A stretch of 64,000 nt of DNA from Bryobacteraceae bacterium (GTDB lineage: Bacteria; Acidobacteriota; Terriglobia; Bryobacterales; Bryobacteraceae), in contig JAICJH010000026.1 of the NCBI GenBank assembly GCA_025928545.1, positions 1 to 64,000 of the forward strand. The letters are read 5' to 3'. Position numbers and translations under genes: made by a program. The notes under the pieces are model-generated. The model was not told where the DNA came from, did no database searches, and saw only the letters and a program-made list of their open reading frames with translations. How positions within the stretch are numbered: the first letter of the stretch is position 1; every line of letters starts with the position of its first letter. Positions 1 through 9,277 of this stretch are shown here, piece by piece.

Positions 1-363
1 AACTTTCAGGCTGGCCTGATTAACATTGCTTCGAGGCGAATGGCGCCGAGAGCGATCACCAGAGGGCGGAGTGTTTATAATTGACCGGCGCGGCGTTAGT
101 CCGCCGCGCTACAGAAGCCGCTCAATTCATTGGCGGCGGGTGATACGGGGCTTGCAACGACATGGGCAACCGACCCGCCGCAACGACGTTCTTTTTCCTC
201 GCCGCAATGCGTTCGAAAAAGAATGTCGCTGTTATTTGAAAATCGAAATTTTATCCCCACACATCGTGGGATACGTGTCTTTGTACTTTGCGGAATGCTG
301 AAAAGTAATCGTGGCGGCATCCGCACGAACTTCGAATGCATGAAATAATCGTCTGGTCTTTCT
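1..363. other. Intergenic region upstream of the GH-like gene
   Basis: No convincing gene is seen in these 363 bases; the short reading frames in it are unlike any family I recognise. It contains an imperfect inverted repeat around 252-273 (TATCCCCAC, a 5-base loop, then GTGGGATA), which could be an operator or a hairpin in the leader of the downstream hydrolase. No clear sigma70 promoter can be assigned with confidence. Confidence 0.4.
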
Positions 364-2664
364 ATGACAAAAATCTGTTTGTTCACCCTCCTCCTCGCGT
401 CAATGGTTCATGCGCTCGATTTCTCCGGAGCCACCATCGTTGTCCCCGCCGACGCCCCCGCCCGCCAGCAAAACGCTGCCCGCATGCTCAGTGAGGAAAT
501 TACAAAGCGAACCCAATTGCGCATTCCGGTCGCCAACCTCATGCCCGGCAAAGGCCCGGCGATCCTGCTCCGTGCCGGCAATGGCCCCGGCCATGAAGGC
601 TTCACCATCGCCTCCGCGCATCCAGCCGAACGCCCCGTCGTTACCGTAAAGGGCGACGACGAGCGCGGCGTCATCTTCGGCGCCGGCGCACTCCTGCGCC
701 AGTTCCGCATGGGCCGCCAGCAGCTTGAACTCGCTCCCGATCTCGACATTCAAAGCAAACCCGCCACCGCCATCCGCGGCCACCAGCTCGGCTACCGCCC
801 GAAATCCAACACGTATGACGCCTGGACCGTCCCTATGTGGGAGCAGTACATTCGCGATCTGGCCGTCTTCGGCACAAACACCATCGAACTCATTCCGCCG
901 CGCTCCGACGATGCCGCCGACAGCCCCCACTTTCCCCTCGCTCAAATCGACATGATGAGCGAAATGTCGCGCATCGCCGACGAATACGCCATGGATGTTT
1001 CCATCTGGTATCCGGCCATGGATAAGGATTATGCCGACCCGAAAACCGTCTCCTTCGCGCTCGAAGAATGGGGCAATGTTTTCCGCAAACTGCCGCGCGT
1101 CGATGCCGTCTTCGTTCCCGGCGGCGATCCCGGCCACACGCAGCCCAAATACCTCATGGCCCTGCTCGAAAAGGAAACTGCCGTCCTCCATCGCTCGCAC
1201 CCCAGAGCGCAGATGTGGGTGTCCCCCCAGAGTTTCGACCGCGCCTGGCTTGATGAATTCTACGGCATTCTGGATCAACAGCCAGACTGGCTCACGGGCG
1301 TCGTCTTTGGTCCCCAGGCCCGGGGCAGCATCGAACAGCTGCGCGCCCGCGTGCCGAAGCGCTATCAGGTCCGCTTCTATCCCGATATCACGCACAGCCG
1401 AGGAGCGGAATTTCCCGTCGAAGACTGGGACTTTGCCTTCGCCACCACAGAAGGCCGCGAAGGCATCAACCCGCGTCCTGTTGCCGAAGCCGCCATCTTC
1501 CACCGTTATTCGCAGTTCTCCAACGGCTTTGTCACTTACTCGGAAGGCTGCAATGACGACTTCAATAAGATTCTTTGGAGCAGCCTCGGCTGGAATCCCG
1601 GCGCAAAAATCGAAGACATTGTCCACGACTACAGCCAGTACTTCATCTCGGCCGACCTCGCGGACGATTTCAGCAAAGGCCTCATCGGGCTCGAACAAAA
1701 CTGGAAGGGCCCTCTCTCCGCGAATACTGGCGTGGACACCAACCTTGCGCTTTTCCAGAGCCTCGAAAAACGAGCCACTCCGCGCGACAAACTGAATTGG
1801 CGCTTCCAGCAGGCCCTCTATCGCGCCCACTATGATGCTTATGAGCGCAAACGTTTGGCAATCGAGACCGACCGGCAAACCCGCGCGCTGGCGGCCCTGA
1901 AATCCAGCGGAATGGCTGCCGCTGCCAAAATTCTCGATGAGGATCAACTTACCGCGGAGGCACAGGCCCTTCGCGCCCGCGTCTTCGAACTCGCCGAAGC
2001 GCTTTATCAAAGCATCCGCATGCAGCTCAGCGTGTCCAAATATCAGGCCATCAGCCTTGGCCGCGGCGCCAATCTCGATTCCATCGACTTCGCCCTCAAT
2101 GACCGCCTCTGGCTGAAAAACGAATTCGCGAAAATCGCCAAAGCCCCCGCCGCCCGGCAGGCGGCGATGATCGACCGCATCGTTAACTGGACCAACCCCG
2201 GCCCGGGCGGCTTCTATGACGACCTCGGCGATCCCAACCGGCAGCCCCATCTCGTGCGCGGAGAACCGTACGCCAAAGACCCGGATTTTCTCCTTTCCCC
2301 CTACATCGGTTTCGGCGATTCCGAGCCGCGGGCCGGCAATCGCGTCTCCTGGTACACCACCGCGGAGACACTCGGCGAAACGCCGCTGAAGCTGCACTAC
2401 GAAAATCTCGATCCCAAAGCGCAATACAAAGTGCGCGTTGTCTACGGTGGAGACGTTCCAAAACTTCCCATCCGTCTCATGGCGAACGCCGTTCAGATTC
2501 ACGATCTGCAACCCAAGCCATCGCCTCAGACGCCGCTCGAATTCGACATCCCGCGTGAAGCGACCCAATCCGGCGAACTCACGCTCGAATGGTCGAAGCA
2601 GGCAGGGCAGGGAGGTAGCGGACGTGGCACTCAGGTCTGTGAAGTATGGCTGATTCGGAACTAA
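364..2664 (+). CDS. Secreted glycoside hydrolase-like protein (GH67/GH20-type N-domain)
   Basis: The 766-aa protein begins with a signal peptide (about residues 1-17, cleaved after VHA). Residues 22-125 resemble the small alpha/beta domain that precedes the catalytic barrel in GH20 and GH67 enzymes (a stretch of the type ARMLSEEITKR, then GVIFGAGALLRQ). From about residue 138 (RGHQLGYRPKSNTYDAW) a TIM-barrel-like region follows, then a helical segment and a beta-rich C-terminus. The substrate cannot be read from the sequence; a plant-polysaccharide or glucuronoside role is inferred from the family and from the MFS transporter gene, whose start overlaps this stop by 19 bases. No good Shine-Dalgarno sequence precedes the ATG. 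A very long antisense reading frame across it is a codon-bias shadow. Confidence 0.75.
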   Translation: MTKICLFTLLLASMVHALDFSGATIVVPADAPARQQNAARMLSEEITKRTQLRIPVANLMPGKGPAILLRAGNGPGHEGFTIASAHPAERPVVTVKGDDERGVIFGAGALLRQFRMGRQQLELAPDLDIQSKPATAIRGHQLGYRPKSNTYDAWTVPMWEQYIRDLAVFGTNTIELIPPRSDDAADSPHFPLAQIDMMSEMSRIADEYAMDVSIWYPAMDKDYADPKTVSFALEEWGNVFRKLPRVDAVFVPGGDPGHTQPKYLMALLEKETAVLHRSHPRAQMWVSPQSFDRAWLDEFYGILDQQPDWLTGVVFGPQARGSIEQLRARVPKRYQVRFYPDITHSRGAEFPVEDWDFAFATTEGREGINPRPVAEAAIFHRYSQFSNGFVTYSEGCNDDFNKILWSSLGWNPGAKIEDIVHDYSQYFISADLADDFSKGLIGLEQNWKGPLSANTGVDTNLALFQSLEKRATPRDKLNWRFQQALYRAHYDAYERKRLAIETDRQTRALAALKSSGMAAAAKILDEDQLTAEAQALRARVFELAEALYQSIRMQLSVSKYQAISLGRGANLDSIDFALNDRLWLKNEFAKIAKAPAARQAAMIDRIVNWTNPGPGGFYDDLGDPNRQPHLVRGEPYAKDPDFLLSPYIGFGDSEPRAGNRVSWYTTAETLGETPLKLHYENLDPKAQYKVRVVYGGDVPKLPIRLMANAVQIHDLQPKPSPQTPLEFDIPREATQSGELTLEWSKQAGQGGSGRGTQVCEVWLIRN

Positions 2665-3923
2665 GCCGCGGCGCTCGGGCTGCGCGCTACCGCTGGCACG
2701 TGGTGGCGATGCTCTGGGGGATCGCGTTTTTCAACTACGCCGACCGCCAGGCGATCTTCTCCGTATTCCCGCTGCTCCAGAAATCGATGAGCCTTTCCAA
2801 CGTGCAACTGGGGCTGCTCGGCAGCGCCTTTGCCTGGGTATATGGCCTGGGGGCGCTCTTCGCTGGAAACATCGTCGACAGGGTCCGCCGGAAAACGGCG
2901 ATCCTCGGAGGCCTCTACGCCTGGAGTGCAATTTGTATGGCGACGGCGGCCGCTACCGGCTTCCGCGGCCTCTTCACAATGCGGGCTCTGGAAGGCATAG
3001 GAGAAGCCTTCTATTTCCCCGCAAGTATGTCGCTGGTCAGCGATTATCACGGCCCGGCCACACGCTCGCGGGCAATCGGAGCGCACCAGACCAGTGTCTA
3101 TATCGGCACTATCGCCGGAGGTTTTTTCGCCGGCCTCATCGGTCAGCAGTACGGCTGGCGCTGGAGCTTCATTGTCTTCGGAGGAGCGGGCATCCTGCTC
3201 GGCCTCGTCCTGAGCCGCTGGCTGCATGAGCCCGCGCGCGGCCAGGCCGAAAATATTTCCGTCCCGTCGCGACTCTCGCTCGGCGAAACAGTCCGCGTCA
3301 TCGTCACCCGGCCCGGCGCTCTGCTCTTGCTCGCAGCGTTCTTCTGCGCCAACTTCGTGGCCGTTGTGCTGCTCACCTGGATGCCAAAATTCCTCTTCGA
3401 CCGCTACCACATGTCGCTGGCGATGTCCGGCCTGACAGCCACAATCTACGTCCAGTTGGCCAGCATGGTCGGCGCAGTTTGCGGAGGCTACCTCGCCGAT
3501 CGCTGGAGTCTCACCCGCCGCGGCGGCCGCATGCGCGTTCAAATGTTGGGCGTCCTCGGCGGAGCCCCCTGCGTCGTTCTCTGCGGCATGACCCAATCGC
3601 TGGCCTGGCTGATAGCCGCCCTCACAATCTGGGGTTTTTTCAAAGGCCTCTACGACGCGAATATCTTCGCCTCGGTCTTCGATGTCATCAGCCCGGAGGC
3701 GCGGGGCTCGGCGGCGGGGCTGATGAACACAGTGGGCTGGCTGGGCGGCGGCGGATCCGCGCCCATCGTAATCGCCTGGCTTTCCTCTATCTACGGTTTA
3801 GGCGGAGCCATCGCGACAGCCGCGGCGGTTTACGTCGCCGCCGGAATACTCCTCTTCAGCGCGGCGCGCGCCGTTGAAAGAAAGGACCGTTCATTTCATC
3901 GTTCACAAGCAGTGACATCGTGA
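2646..3923 (+). CDS. MFS transporter, sugar-acid/anion symporter type
   Basis: The 425-aa protein has the pattern of 12 hydrophobic segments of the major facilitator superfamily, with the TM1 signature FFNYADRQAIFSV typical of the anion:cation symporter (hexuronate/galactonate-like) branch and the loop 2-3 motif GNIVDRVRRKTAILGG. It probably carries a product of the overlapping upstream hydrolase across the inner membrane. The ATG lies 19 bases inside the upstream gene, so translation is likely coupled. Its last 68 bases overlap the end of the convergent GT39 gene. The exact substrate is not known. Confidence 0.85.
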   Translation: MADSELSRGARAARYRWHVVAMLWGIAFFNYADRQAIFSVFPLLQKSMSLSNVQLGLLGSAFAWVYGLGALFAGNIVDRVRRKTAILGGLYAWSAICMATAAATGFRGLFTMRALEGIGEAFYFPASMSLVSDYHGPATRSRAIGAHQTSVYIGTIAGGFFAGLIGQQYGWRWSFIVFGGAGILLGLVLSRWLHEPARGQAENISVPSRLSLGETVRVIVTRPGALLLLAAFFCANFVAVVLLTWMPKFLFDRYHMSLAMSGLTATIYVQLASMVGAVCGGYLADRWSLTRRGGRMRVQMLGVLGGAPCVVLCGMTQSLAWLIAALTIWGFFKGLYDANIFASVFDVISPEARGSAAGLMNTVGWLGGGGSAPIVIAWLSSIYGLGGAIATAAAVYVAAGILLFSAARAVERKDRSFHRSQAVTS

Positions 3924-5370
3924 AGCCGCGCGTTTCCCATGTCCGCGCGATCCGCATCTTGAACTGCTCTGAAATTTCGAGCGCACTCATCGGCCGTTCG
4001 TACTGGTAGAAGCGGCCGAAAAACCACTGGAAGGCGGCCGTCTTCCGCACTCCCCACGGATCGATCTCCGTGTCATAAACCAGCATCAGCGGCGGTGGAT
4101 CGCTCTGGAGCGCAGCCATCGTGGAGGGCCGGAAATCGGGCACCTCGCGGACCCGGTGGGGCAGCATCAGATAACCGTTGCTCGGCCGCGCCAACGCCGT
4201 CGTCATCGGAAACGTTGTCACCACGGTGCTGTCGTAAGTGTCGGCCGCGAAGGCCGCCTCTCGCATAACGTCGGTAAAGGTCACGAACATGAGGTTATTT
4301 TCGAAAGGAAAAGGATAAGGAGGATTGATGAAATTCGCAGCCAGCAGACAGGTCACCAGACAGCCGATAGCGATGCGCCGGGGGCGTTCCAGCAAAGCCC
4401 GCGAGGAGACGGCGAATGCCGCATACAGAATCGGCAATACCGGCAGCAGGTAGCGCTCGAGCACGGCACCCCCCAGCAGCGTTACCGTCACCACGTGCGC
4501 GGCGGTAAGGGCGGCGGCAATTCGCCACGGCCGATCGCGCAGCAGGGGCATCCGTTTCCACGCATACAGAAACGCCGCCGTTCCGATGAAATGCCCGGAG
4601 CCGATCAAAAGATAGTAGAGCCTTCGGAACAGGGCAAACAGAAACCGGACGGGATTCAAAGGGTATCGAACGTTGTAGTTGGCAAAGCCGGAGTTTCCAA
4701 ACCAATGACCAGTGAAATAGCGCAGCGCCCCCAGCCAGATCGCGAGCGAAGCCAGCGGCAGCAGGAACCAGAGCGCCCCGCGTCTGTCGTCTTCCCACAG
4801 CAGCCAGCCGCCCAACACCAGAGGCACGACGACGCCGGTCTCTTTCACCATCACCAGCGCGATACACGCCATCGCCGAAGCGCGAAAGCGGTTTTGAAGG
4901 AACAGCAGCAGCGCCAGTGCCGTCAGTCCCATCGCAGGCATATCGAGCTGAGCCAGGATTGCCTGCGCATAGAACAGCGGCGAGATGCAGAGCAGCGCGA
5001 CAGCCACAAACGCGGGTGTCCCGGGACTCCCCCGCGAGAGTTCGATGGCAAGCAGGAAGGTCACCATCGCCCCGAACGATGCCCACAAAAGCATCGCAAT
5101 CCGCGTGACCGGAATGGAAAATCCAAACAATTTCCAGGCCATGGCCAGCCACGTCTCTACCCCGGGCGGATGGACGTTGGGTGTTGCGCTGTGAGGAATC
5201 CACCAGCCATGCTGGTAGAGGTCGGTCGCGGCCGGAATGAACTGCCCGGCTTCATCCCAGTAATAAGGAAGGCGCAGCAGCGGACCGTGGGCCATCACGA
5301 TCACCCCCGCGAGGAGCGCAAATATAATGACGTACGACCGGGGGCGGACCCGCCTGCGTACCAGCGTCAT
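3856..5370 (-). CDS. GT39-type membrane glycosyltransferase
   Basis: The 504-aa multi-spanning protein begins with a basic stretch and TM1, then the first periplasmic loop carries the acidic motif YYWDEAGQF that marks the GT39/ArnT/PMT superfamily, which transfers sugars from polyprenyl-phosphate donors in the periplasm. About ten further hydrophobic segments follow, then a soluble C-terminal part. The gene begins 6 bases after the stop of the DUF3467 gene and is probably co-transcribed with it. Its final 22 codons overlap the MFS gene on the other strand. Acceptor (lipid, glycan or protein) is unknown. Confidence 0.8.
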   Translation of the reverse strand: MTLVRRRVRPRSYVIIFALLAGVIVMAHGPLLRLPYYWDEAGQFIPAATDLYQHGWWIPHSATPNVHPPGVETWLAMAWKLFGFSIPVTRIAMLLWASFGAMVTFLLAIELSRGSPGTPAFVAVALLCISPLFYAQAILAQLDMPAMGLTALALLLFLQNRFRASAMACIALVMVKETGVVVPLVLGGWLLWEDDRRGALWFLLPLASLAIWLGALRYFTGHWFGNSGFANYNVRYPLNPVRFLFALFRRLYYLLIGSGHFIGTAAFLYAWKRMPLLRDRPWRIAAALTAAHVVTVTLLGGAVLERYLLPVLPILYAAFAVSSRALLERPRRIAIGCLVTCLLAANFINPPYPFPFENNLMFVTFTDVMREAAFAADTYDSTVVTTFPMTTALARPSNGYLMLPHRVREVPDFRPSTMAALQSDPPPLMLVYDTEIDPWGVRKTAAFQWFFGRFYQYERPMSALEISEQFKMRIARTWETRGFTMSLLVNDEMNGPFFQRRAPR

Positions 5371-5376
5371 CGTGAT

Positions 5377-5667
5377 TTACTGAACGAATCCGGAACCGGC
5401 CCGCGGCTCCAGCTTGATCTCTCCGAAAGCCGCTTCGTACTGGCTCACGTTCTGCTGCATCAATCCCAGCAGCGCCTTCGCCTGTTGCGGGCTCAGATAG
5501 ATTCCCTGAAAATTCTGGATGTCCACATGTTCCGGCACGGTCTGATTAATTGTGCCGAACATCAGATAAAAATCCCAGAGGTTCACTCGAATCTGCACGC
5601 TGTTGGCGTAGGTTTCCCGGTAATCGGCGCTCTTCTGCAGAACGATCCGGGGAGGGTTGGGTGTCAT
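5377..5667 (-). CDS. DUF3467 family protein
   Basis: The 96-aa protein reads as a DUF3467 member: a short beta-rich protein with segments RVNLWDFYLMFGTI and YLSPQQAKALLGLMQQNV, the latter being the conserved helix of the family. Function is unknown. The reading frame is open further upstream to 5988, but the family begins near this ATG and the extension would run across the divergent receiver gene, so the start at 5667 is preferred. It lies 6 bases upstream of the GT39 gene and shares a short divergent promoter region with the gene at 5744. Confidence 0.75.
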   Translation of the reverse strand: MTPNPPRIVLQKSADYRETYANSVQIRVNLWDFYLMFGTINQTVPEHVDIQNFQGIYLSPQQAKALLGLMQQNVSQYEAAFGEIKLEPRAGSGFVQ

Positions 5668-5743
5668 CGCCCTCCATGGTAGCGCAGGTTGCAGCCAACA
5701 CAGCCGGCGCGCTACCATTCGATTTCCTCCTCTTTTTATCCGA

Positions 5744-6130
5744 ATGCCCGTCCAGCCGAGAAAAATTCTGGCCGTCATGACCGACCTGTTCTTTTCCGCC
5801 AAGATCCACGATATGGCGAAAAAATTCGGCATGGCCGTTGAGTTCGTGAAAGACAAGCCGACCGTGCTTGAGAAGGTAAAGGAGAAGCCGGCGCTGGTGA
5901 TTTTCGATCTCAACTGCGACGCCGCCGAACCACTCAACATCATCCGCGCCATGAAAAGCGATCCGGAAACGAAGCGCGTCAGCACCATCGGTTTTGTGTC
6001 GCACGTGCAGACGGATCTGAAACTGGAGGCTCAGGAAAGCGGCTGCGACATGGTCGTCGCCCGCAGCGTCTTCGCGCAGAACCTGCCGACGATCCTGAAG
6101 CGCCACGCGACCGCTCCCGTCGCGCGCTAG
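5744..6130 (+). CDS. Degenerate response-regulator receiver-like protein
   Basis: The 128-aa protein has the CheY-like alternation: a first strand KILAVMTDLFF, helix, then VIFDLNC with Asp55 at the phosphoacceptor position, then IRAMKSDPETK and a VARSVFAQNLPTIL C-terminal helix. The usual acidic pair after strand 1 is reduced to a single Asp and the conserved Lys-Pro after strand 5 is not visible, so phosphorylation is uncertain. It is a stand-alone receiver without an output domain. The frame is open back to 5657 but that would overlap the DUF3467 start; the ATG at 5744 was chosen because the receiver fold starts there. Confidence 0.65.
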   Translation: MPVQPRKILAVMTDLFFSAKIHDMAKKFGMAVEFVKDKPTVLEKVKEKPALVIFDLNCDAAEPLNIIRAMKSDPETKRVSTIGFVSHVQTDLKLEAQESGCDMVVARSVFAQNLPTILKRHATAPVAR

Positions 6131-6179
6131 CCGCCACCGCCCATCGGGCGCCGCTGTCTGTGCTAGCCTGAAATTGCTT

Positions 6180-6335
6180 CAGCAGCACGCTGGCGTTGTA
6201 TTTGGGAAGCTGGTGAAAATCCAGCACGGCCCCGCCACTGTAAGCGCCGAGGATCTCTTCACAGGCCACTGTCCTTCAACGGATGGGAAGGCGAAGGGAA
6301 TCCGATGACGCGCAAGTCAGGAGACCGGCCCGCGT
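6180..6335 (+). ncRNA. Cobalamin (vitamin B12) riboswitch
   Basis: The conserved core is present in order: GGGAAGCTGGTGAAAATCC (from 6204), CAGCACGGCCCCGCCACTGT, a variable arm, GGGAAGGCG then GGGAATCCGATGACGC and AAGTCAGGAGACCGGCC (6315-6330). This is the class I/AdoCbl-type element known to switch off B12 uptake and synthesis genes when adenosylcobalamin is plentiful. Downstream sit a stem around 6343-6361 (GGACG/CGTCC) and a hairpin at 6392-6408 directly before the TonB receptor start, which fits a translational expression platform. Ends are approximate. Confidence 0.93.
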
Positions 6336-6391
6336 GAATCCGTGGACGTATTGCGTCCCATGGCTATAGAACTGCGGAGGCGGAAAGGACA

Positions 6392-6408
6392 GCAGCTCAG
6401 GGCTGCTT
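6392..6408 (+). promoter_or_regulatory. Hairpin in the leader just before the btuB-like start
   Basis: AGCAGC and GCTGCT form a 6-bp stem around a 5-base loop, lying between a purine-rich stretch (GGAAAGGA, 6381-6388) and the ATG at 6413. In a cobalamin riboswitch leader this is a plausible part of the switching region that governs ribosome access; that role is inferred. Confidence 0.45.
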
Positions 6409-6412
6409 GTTT

Positions 6413-8608
6413 ATGAACACACACAGAATAATTTTCTGTACGCTCGCATTGTCGGCGTACGTTTTTGAGGCTAAGGCCGCCGCACTGAAAGGGGTTGTCG
6501 TCGATCCTTCCGGACATGGCATTCCCGGCGCGCAGATCGCCGCCGTCAATGCCCTCGGGGTCATCACCCAACAGGTCACCGACGACCGCGGGGCGTTCAA
6601 CCTCTACATTTCGCCACTCTATGAAAGCGTGCAGGTTCGCGCGGCGGCGCAGGGCTTTCAGACCACTACCGTCCCGGCCGGGATTACGATGATCCGGCTG
6701 CAACTCGCCCCGCAGGCAGAATCCATTCGCGTGACTGCTTCGGCTATCGATGCGATTCCCAGCCAGCAGGGCACCCAGGTCAGCGTGATCACGAGCGCCG
6801 ATCTTCGCGAACGCAATGAAGGGCTGGCGGTGGATGTTCTGCGCACACTTCCCGGGATGGTGTTCGCCCAGGATGGCGCGCGCGGCGCGGTCGCCGATCT
6901 GTTCGTCCGTGGAGGCAATTCCAACGCGAACCTTGTTCTGTTTAACGGCGTGCCGATCAACAGCTTTTACTATGGGGGCCTGTTCGATTTCGCTCATCTG
7001 CCGTCCGACGCCATTGAGGAAGTGCAGGTGGCGCGCGGCCCGCAGTCCGCGATTTACGGGTCGTACGCGCAGGGCGGTGTCGTGAGCTTCGAAACACGAT
7101 CGCCCGCCAACGGCCCGGCCTTCGACTTCATCGCTGAGGGCGGAACACACCGCGAAAACCGCTTTGCGCTCAGCGGAGAATCCATGCTTTCGCGCGGGTG
7201 GGGGCTTGCCGGATCATTGTCCAGTCTGATCGCCAACGGGCCGGTGCCGAACAGCGATTACCGCGACGACGGCATCCTGCTGGCGCTCGACCACCGCTGG
7301 CGCACTCAGAGCTTGTCTGTCTTTGGAAATTTCAACTCCAACGATGTTGGCGAGCCCGGACCGGACGGATCGAATCCCGTCGGCCTCTACAGCGGAATCG
7401 ACCGCATCAGCCGCAGCAAGAACAACACGTCCACATACGGCGCGCATTACAGCGATCAAATGTCCGACAATTTTCGCCTCGATCTGATGGCGGGCATGTT
7501 CTGGAATAACAATCTCTATATCAGCCCTTACGGTCCGAGCTTCAATAAGGATTTGAGCGGCAACGGCGAAGCGCGCGGCACGTACGCGATCAGCAAGAAT
7601 ATGACTGTCGCGGCGGGTTACGTTTTCCATCGCGAAGAGATGCGCAACACGTACGTCAACACGACCGACGGGTCGAGTTTTCTTCTGCGCCGCGACGACA
7701 TCAGCGAATACCTGGAATATCGTCTTTCGGTGGGGAAATTGTTCGTGAATATGGGCGTGCGCAACGAGCGCTACAAAATGCCGGTCGTGCCGGGAAATGC
7801 TTTCGGCTTTCCGCCGCGCCCCGATTTTCCCGCGCGTACCGATACCGAAGTGAGTCCGAAATTCGCAGCTGCTTACGCCCTGATGCCAGCGACGCGGTTG
7901 CACGCGTCGTACGGAACCGGAATACGTCCTCCCGGTGGCGCCGATCTGGCATTCACCAACAATCCGGCGTTGCTGCCGGAGCGCACCCAAAGCTATGACG
8001 CGGGCGTCGAGCAACACCTGTTTGGAAACAAACTCTCGATCGATGCAACATGGTTCCACAACCGTTATAAAGATCTGATCGTTTCACTCGGCGGAACTTT
8101 ATCGAAGCTGTCACTGTATTCCACCGGCAATCTGGCCAATTCGCGGGCCGAGGGAATTGAAACCTCCGCGCAACTGCGGCCCGCGCGCTGGCTTTCGCTG
8201 AACGCCAGCTATACGTGGCTACAGTCGGAAGTTCTGTCGCTCAACGGCAGCACCGGGCTGGTGCAGAGCTATTACTATCTGGGGCAGCCGTTGTTGCGGC
8301 GGCCGAAACAATCCGGAACTCTGGTGGCCACCTTCCGCCGCGGGCGCGCGGATCTGAATTTCGTCGGCTACTGGCGCGGCCACACGCTGGATGTGGAACC
8401 GAACTACGGCGCTTTTGCCGGCTTATATAAGAACGCCGGTTACCAAAGCGCCGCGATCAATCTGAACCTGCGGCTTCGCGGAAATCTGACCGTGTATGCC
8501 AATCTGCGGAACGCTTTCAATCAACGGTACGAAGAGATCTACGGCTATCCGGCGCCGCTACTCAACGTCGTGGCGGGCCTCAAGTGGAGTTTGGCTCGTG
8601 CCAGATAA
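6413..8608 (+). CDS. btuB: TonB-dependent outer-membrane receptor, B12 (BtuB-type)
   Basis: The 731-aa protein has a signal peptide (to about residue 23), a carboxypeptidase-regulatory-like beta domain (about 24-95, GVVVDPSGHGIPGAQIAAV), a plug domain (SAIDAIPSQQGTQ through RGPQSAIYGSYAQGG) and a large C-terminal beta-barrel ending in aromatic/hydrophobic strands. TonB receptors use the proton-motive force to import scarce ligands. Cobalamin as ligand is inferred from the riboswitch directly upstream and from the adenosyltransferase gene that overlaps its 3' end. A TTG two codons upstream (6407) is also in frame; the ATG is preferred. Confidence 0.88.
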   Translation: MNTHRIIFCTLALSAYVFEAKAAALKGVVVDPSGHGIPGAQIAAVNALGVITQQVTDDRGAFNLYISPLYESVQVRAAAQGFQTTTVPAGITMIRLQLAPQAESIRVTASAIDAIPSQQGTQVSVITSADLRERNEGLAVDVLRTLPGMVFAQDGARGAVADLFVRGGNSNANLVLFNGVPINSFYYGGLFDFAHLPSDAIEEVQVARGPQSAIYGSYAQGGVVSFETRSPANGPAFDFIAEGGTHRENRFALSGESMLSRGWGLAGSLSSLIANGPVPNSDYRDDGILLALDHRWRTQSLSVFGNFNSNDVGEPGPDGSNPVGLYSGIDRISRSKNNTSTYGAHYSDQMSDNFRLDLMAGMFWNNNLYISPYGPSFNKDLSGNGEARGTYAISKNMTVAAGYVFHREEMRNTYVNTTDGSSFLLRRDDISEYLEYRLSVGKLFVNMGVRNERYKMPVVPGNAFGFPPRPDFPARTDTEVSPKFAAAYALMPATRLHASYGTGIRPPGGADLAFTNNPALLPERTQSYDAGVEQHLFGNKLSIDATWFHNRYKDLIVSLGGTLSKLSLYSTGNLANSRAEGIETSAQLRPARWLSLNASYTWLQSEVLSLNGSTGLVQSYYYLGQPLLRRPKQSGTLVATFRRGRADLNFVGYWRGHTLDVEPNYGAFAGLYKNAGYQSAAINLNLRLRGNLTVYANLRNAFNQRYEEIYGYPAPLLNVVAGLKWSLARAR

Positions 8609-9236
8609 CGTCTTTCATCAACCCCGGCTCGCCATCAACCGCGTCTACACGCGGGGTGGCGACACGGGTCAGACAAGCCTGGTTGGTGGGCAGCGGGTCC
8701 TGAAGGACGACCTTCGGATCGAGGCATATGGAACTGTCGACGAACTCAACAGCTTCGTCGGCCTGGCGCGGGAATCGGCGCTCGAGCTTTCCGGACAGGC
8801 TCCGGCGCTCGCCGCTCTGGCAGGAATTCTGCGCCGCGTCCAGCATGAATTGTTCAATCTGGGGTCGGTGCTGGCTACGTTGCCCAGCGACCTTCATCCG
8901 AAACAGCCGCGGGTGACTGCGGCTGAATCGACGCAGCTCGAATTCGAGATGGATCGGATGAACGAGCATCTGGAGCCGCTGCGGTCTTTCGTGCTGCCGG
9001 GCGGTTCGCGTCTCAACGCCGAGCTCCACGTATGCCGCACCGTGTGCCGTCGGGCGGAACGGATCTGCGTGGGGTTGGCGGCTCGCGAGGACGTGGACGG
9101 CGAAATCGTGAAATACCTCAACCGGCTCAGCGACGCGTTTTTTGTCTGGAGCCGTTGGGCGAGCCGTCAACTGGGGGCTCCGGAGAATCTCTGGGAGCCG
9201 AATGCCGCCGCTTCCGGACAACCCGAAACGGAGTAA
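8598..9236 (+). CDS. pduO: Cob(I)alamin adenosyltransferase, PduO type
   Basis: The 212-aa enzyme moves the adenosyl group of ATP onto reduced cobalamin, making the coenzyme form. Family motifs are clear: the N-terminal ATP-binding TRGGDTGQTSL, then RIEAYGTVDELNSFVGLAR, FVLPGG and the helical CRTVCRRAERICV with the conserved Arg residues, in a five-helix fold. The start is a GTG lying 11 bases inside the TonB receptor gene, so it is probably translated by coupling and falls under the same B12 riboswitch. An earlier in-frame start at 8496 would lie deep in the receptor gene and is unlikely. Confidence 0.92.
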   Translation: MPDNVFHQPRLAINRVYTRGGDTGQTSLVGGQRVLKDDLRIEAYGTVDELNSFVGLARESALELSGQAPALAALAGILRRVQHELFNLGSVLATLPSDLHPKQPRVTAAESTQLEFEMDRMNEHLEPLRSFVLPGGSRLNAELHVCRTVCRRAERICVGLAAREDVDGEIVKYLNRLSDAFFVWSRWASRQLGAPENLWEPNAAASGQPETE

Positions 9237-9277
9237 ACCACGGTCGCCGAACAGGCGCTACCATAGGAGTTAACAAA

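Noticed and set aside
400..2568. 722-codon antisense frame opposite the GH-like gene
   Set aside because: High-GC third-position bias produces long mirror frames; its product has no fold or family signature, while the plus strand has a signal peptide and domains.
4156..5682. 508-codon plus-strand frame opposite the GT39 gene
   Set aside because: The translation is Arg/Gln/His-rich low-quality sequence typical of a shadow, and the minus strand encodes a clear GT39 protein.
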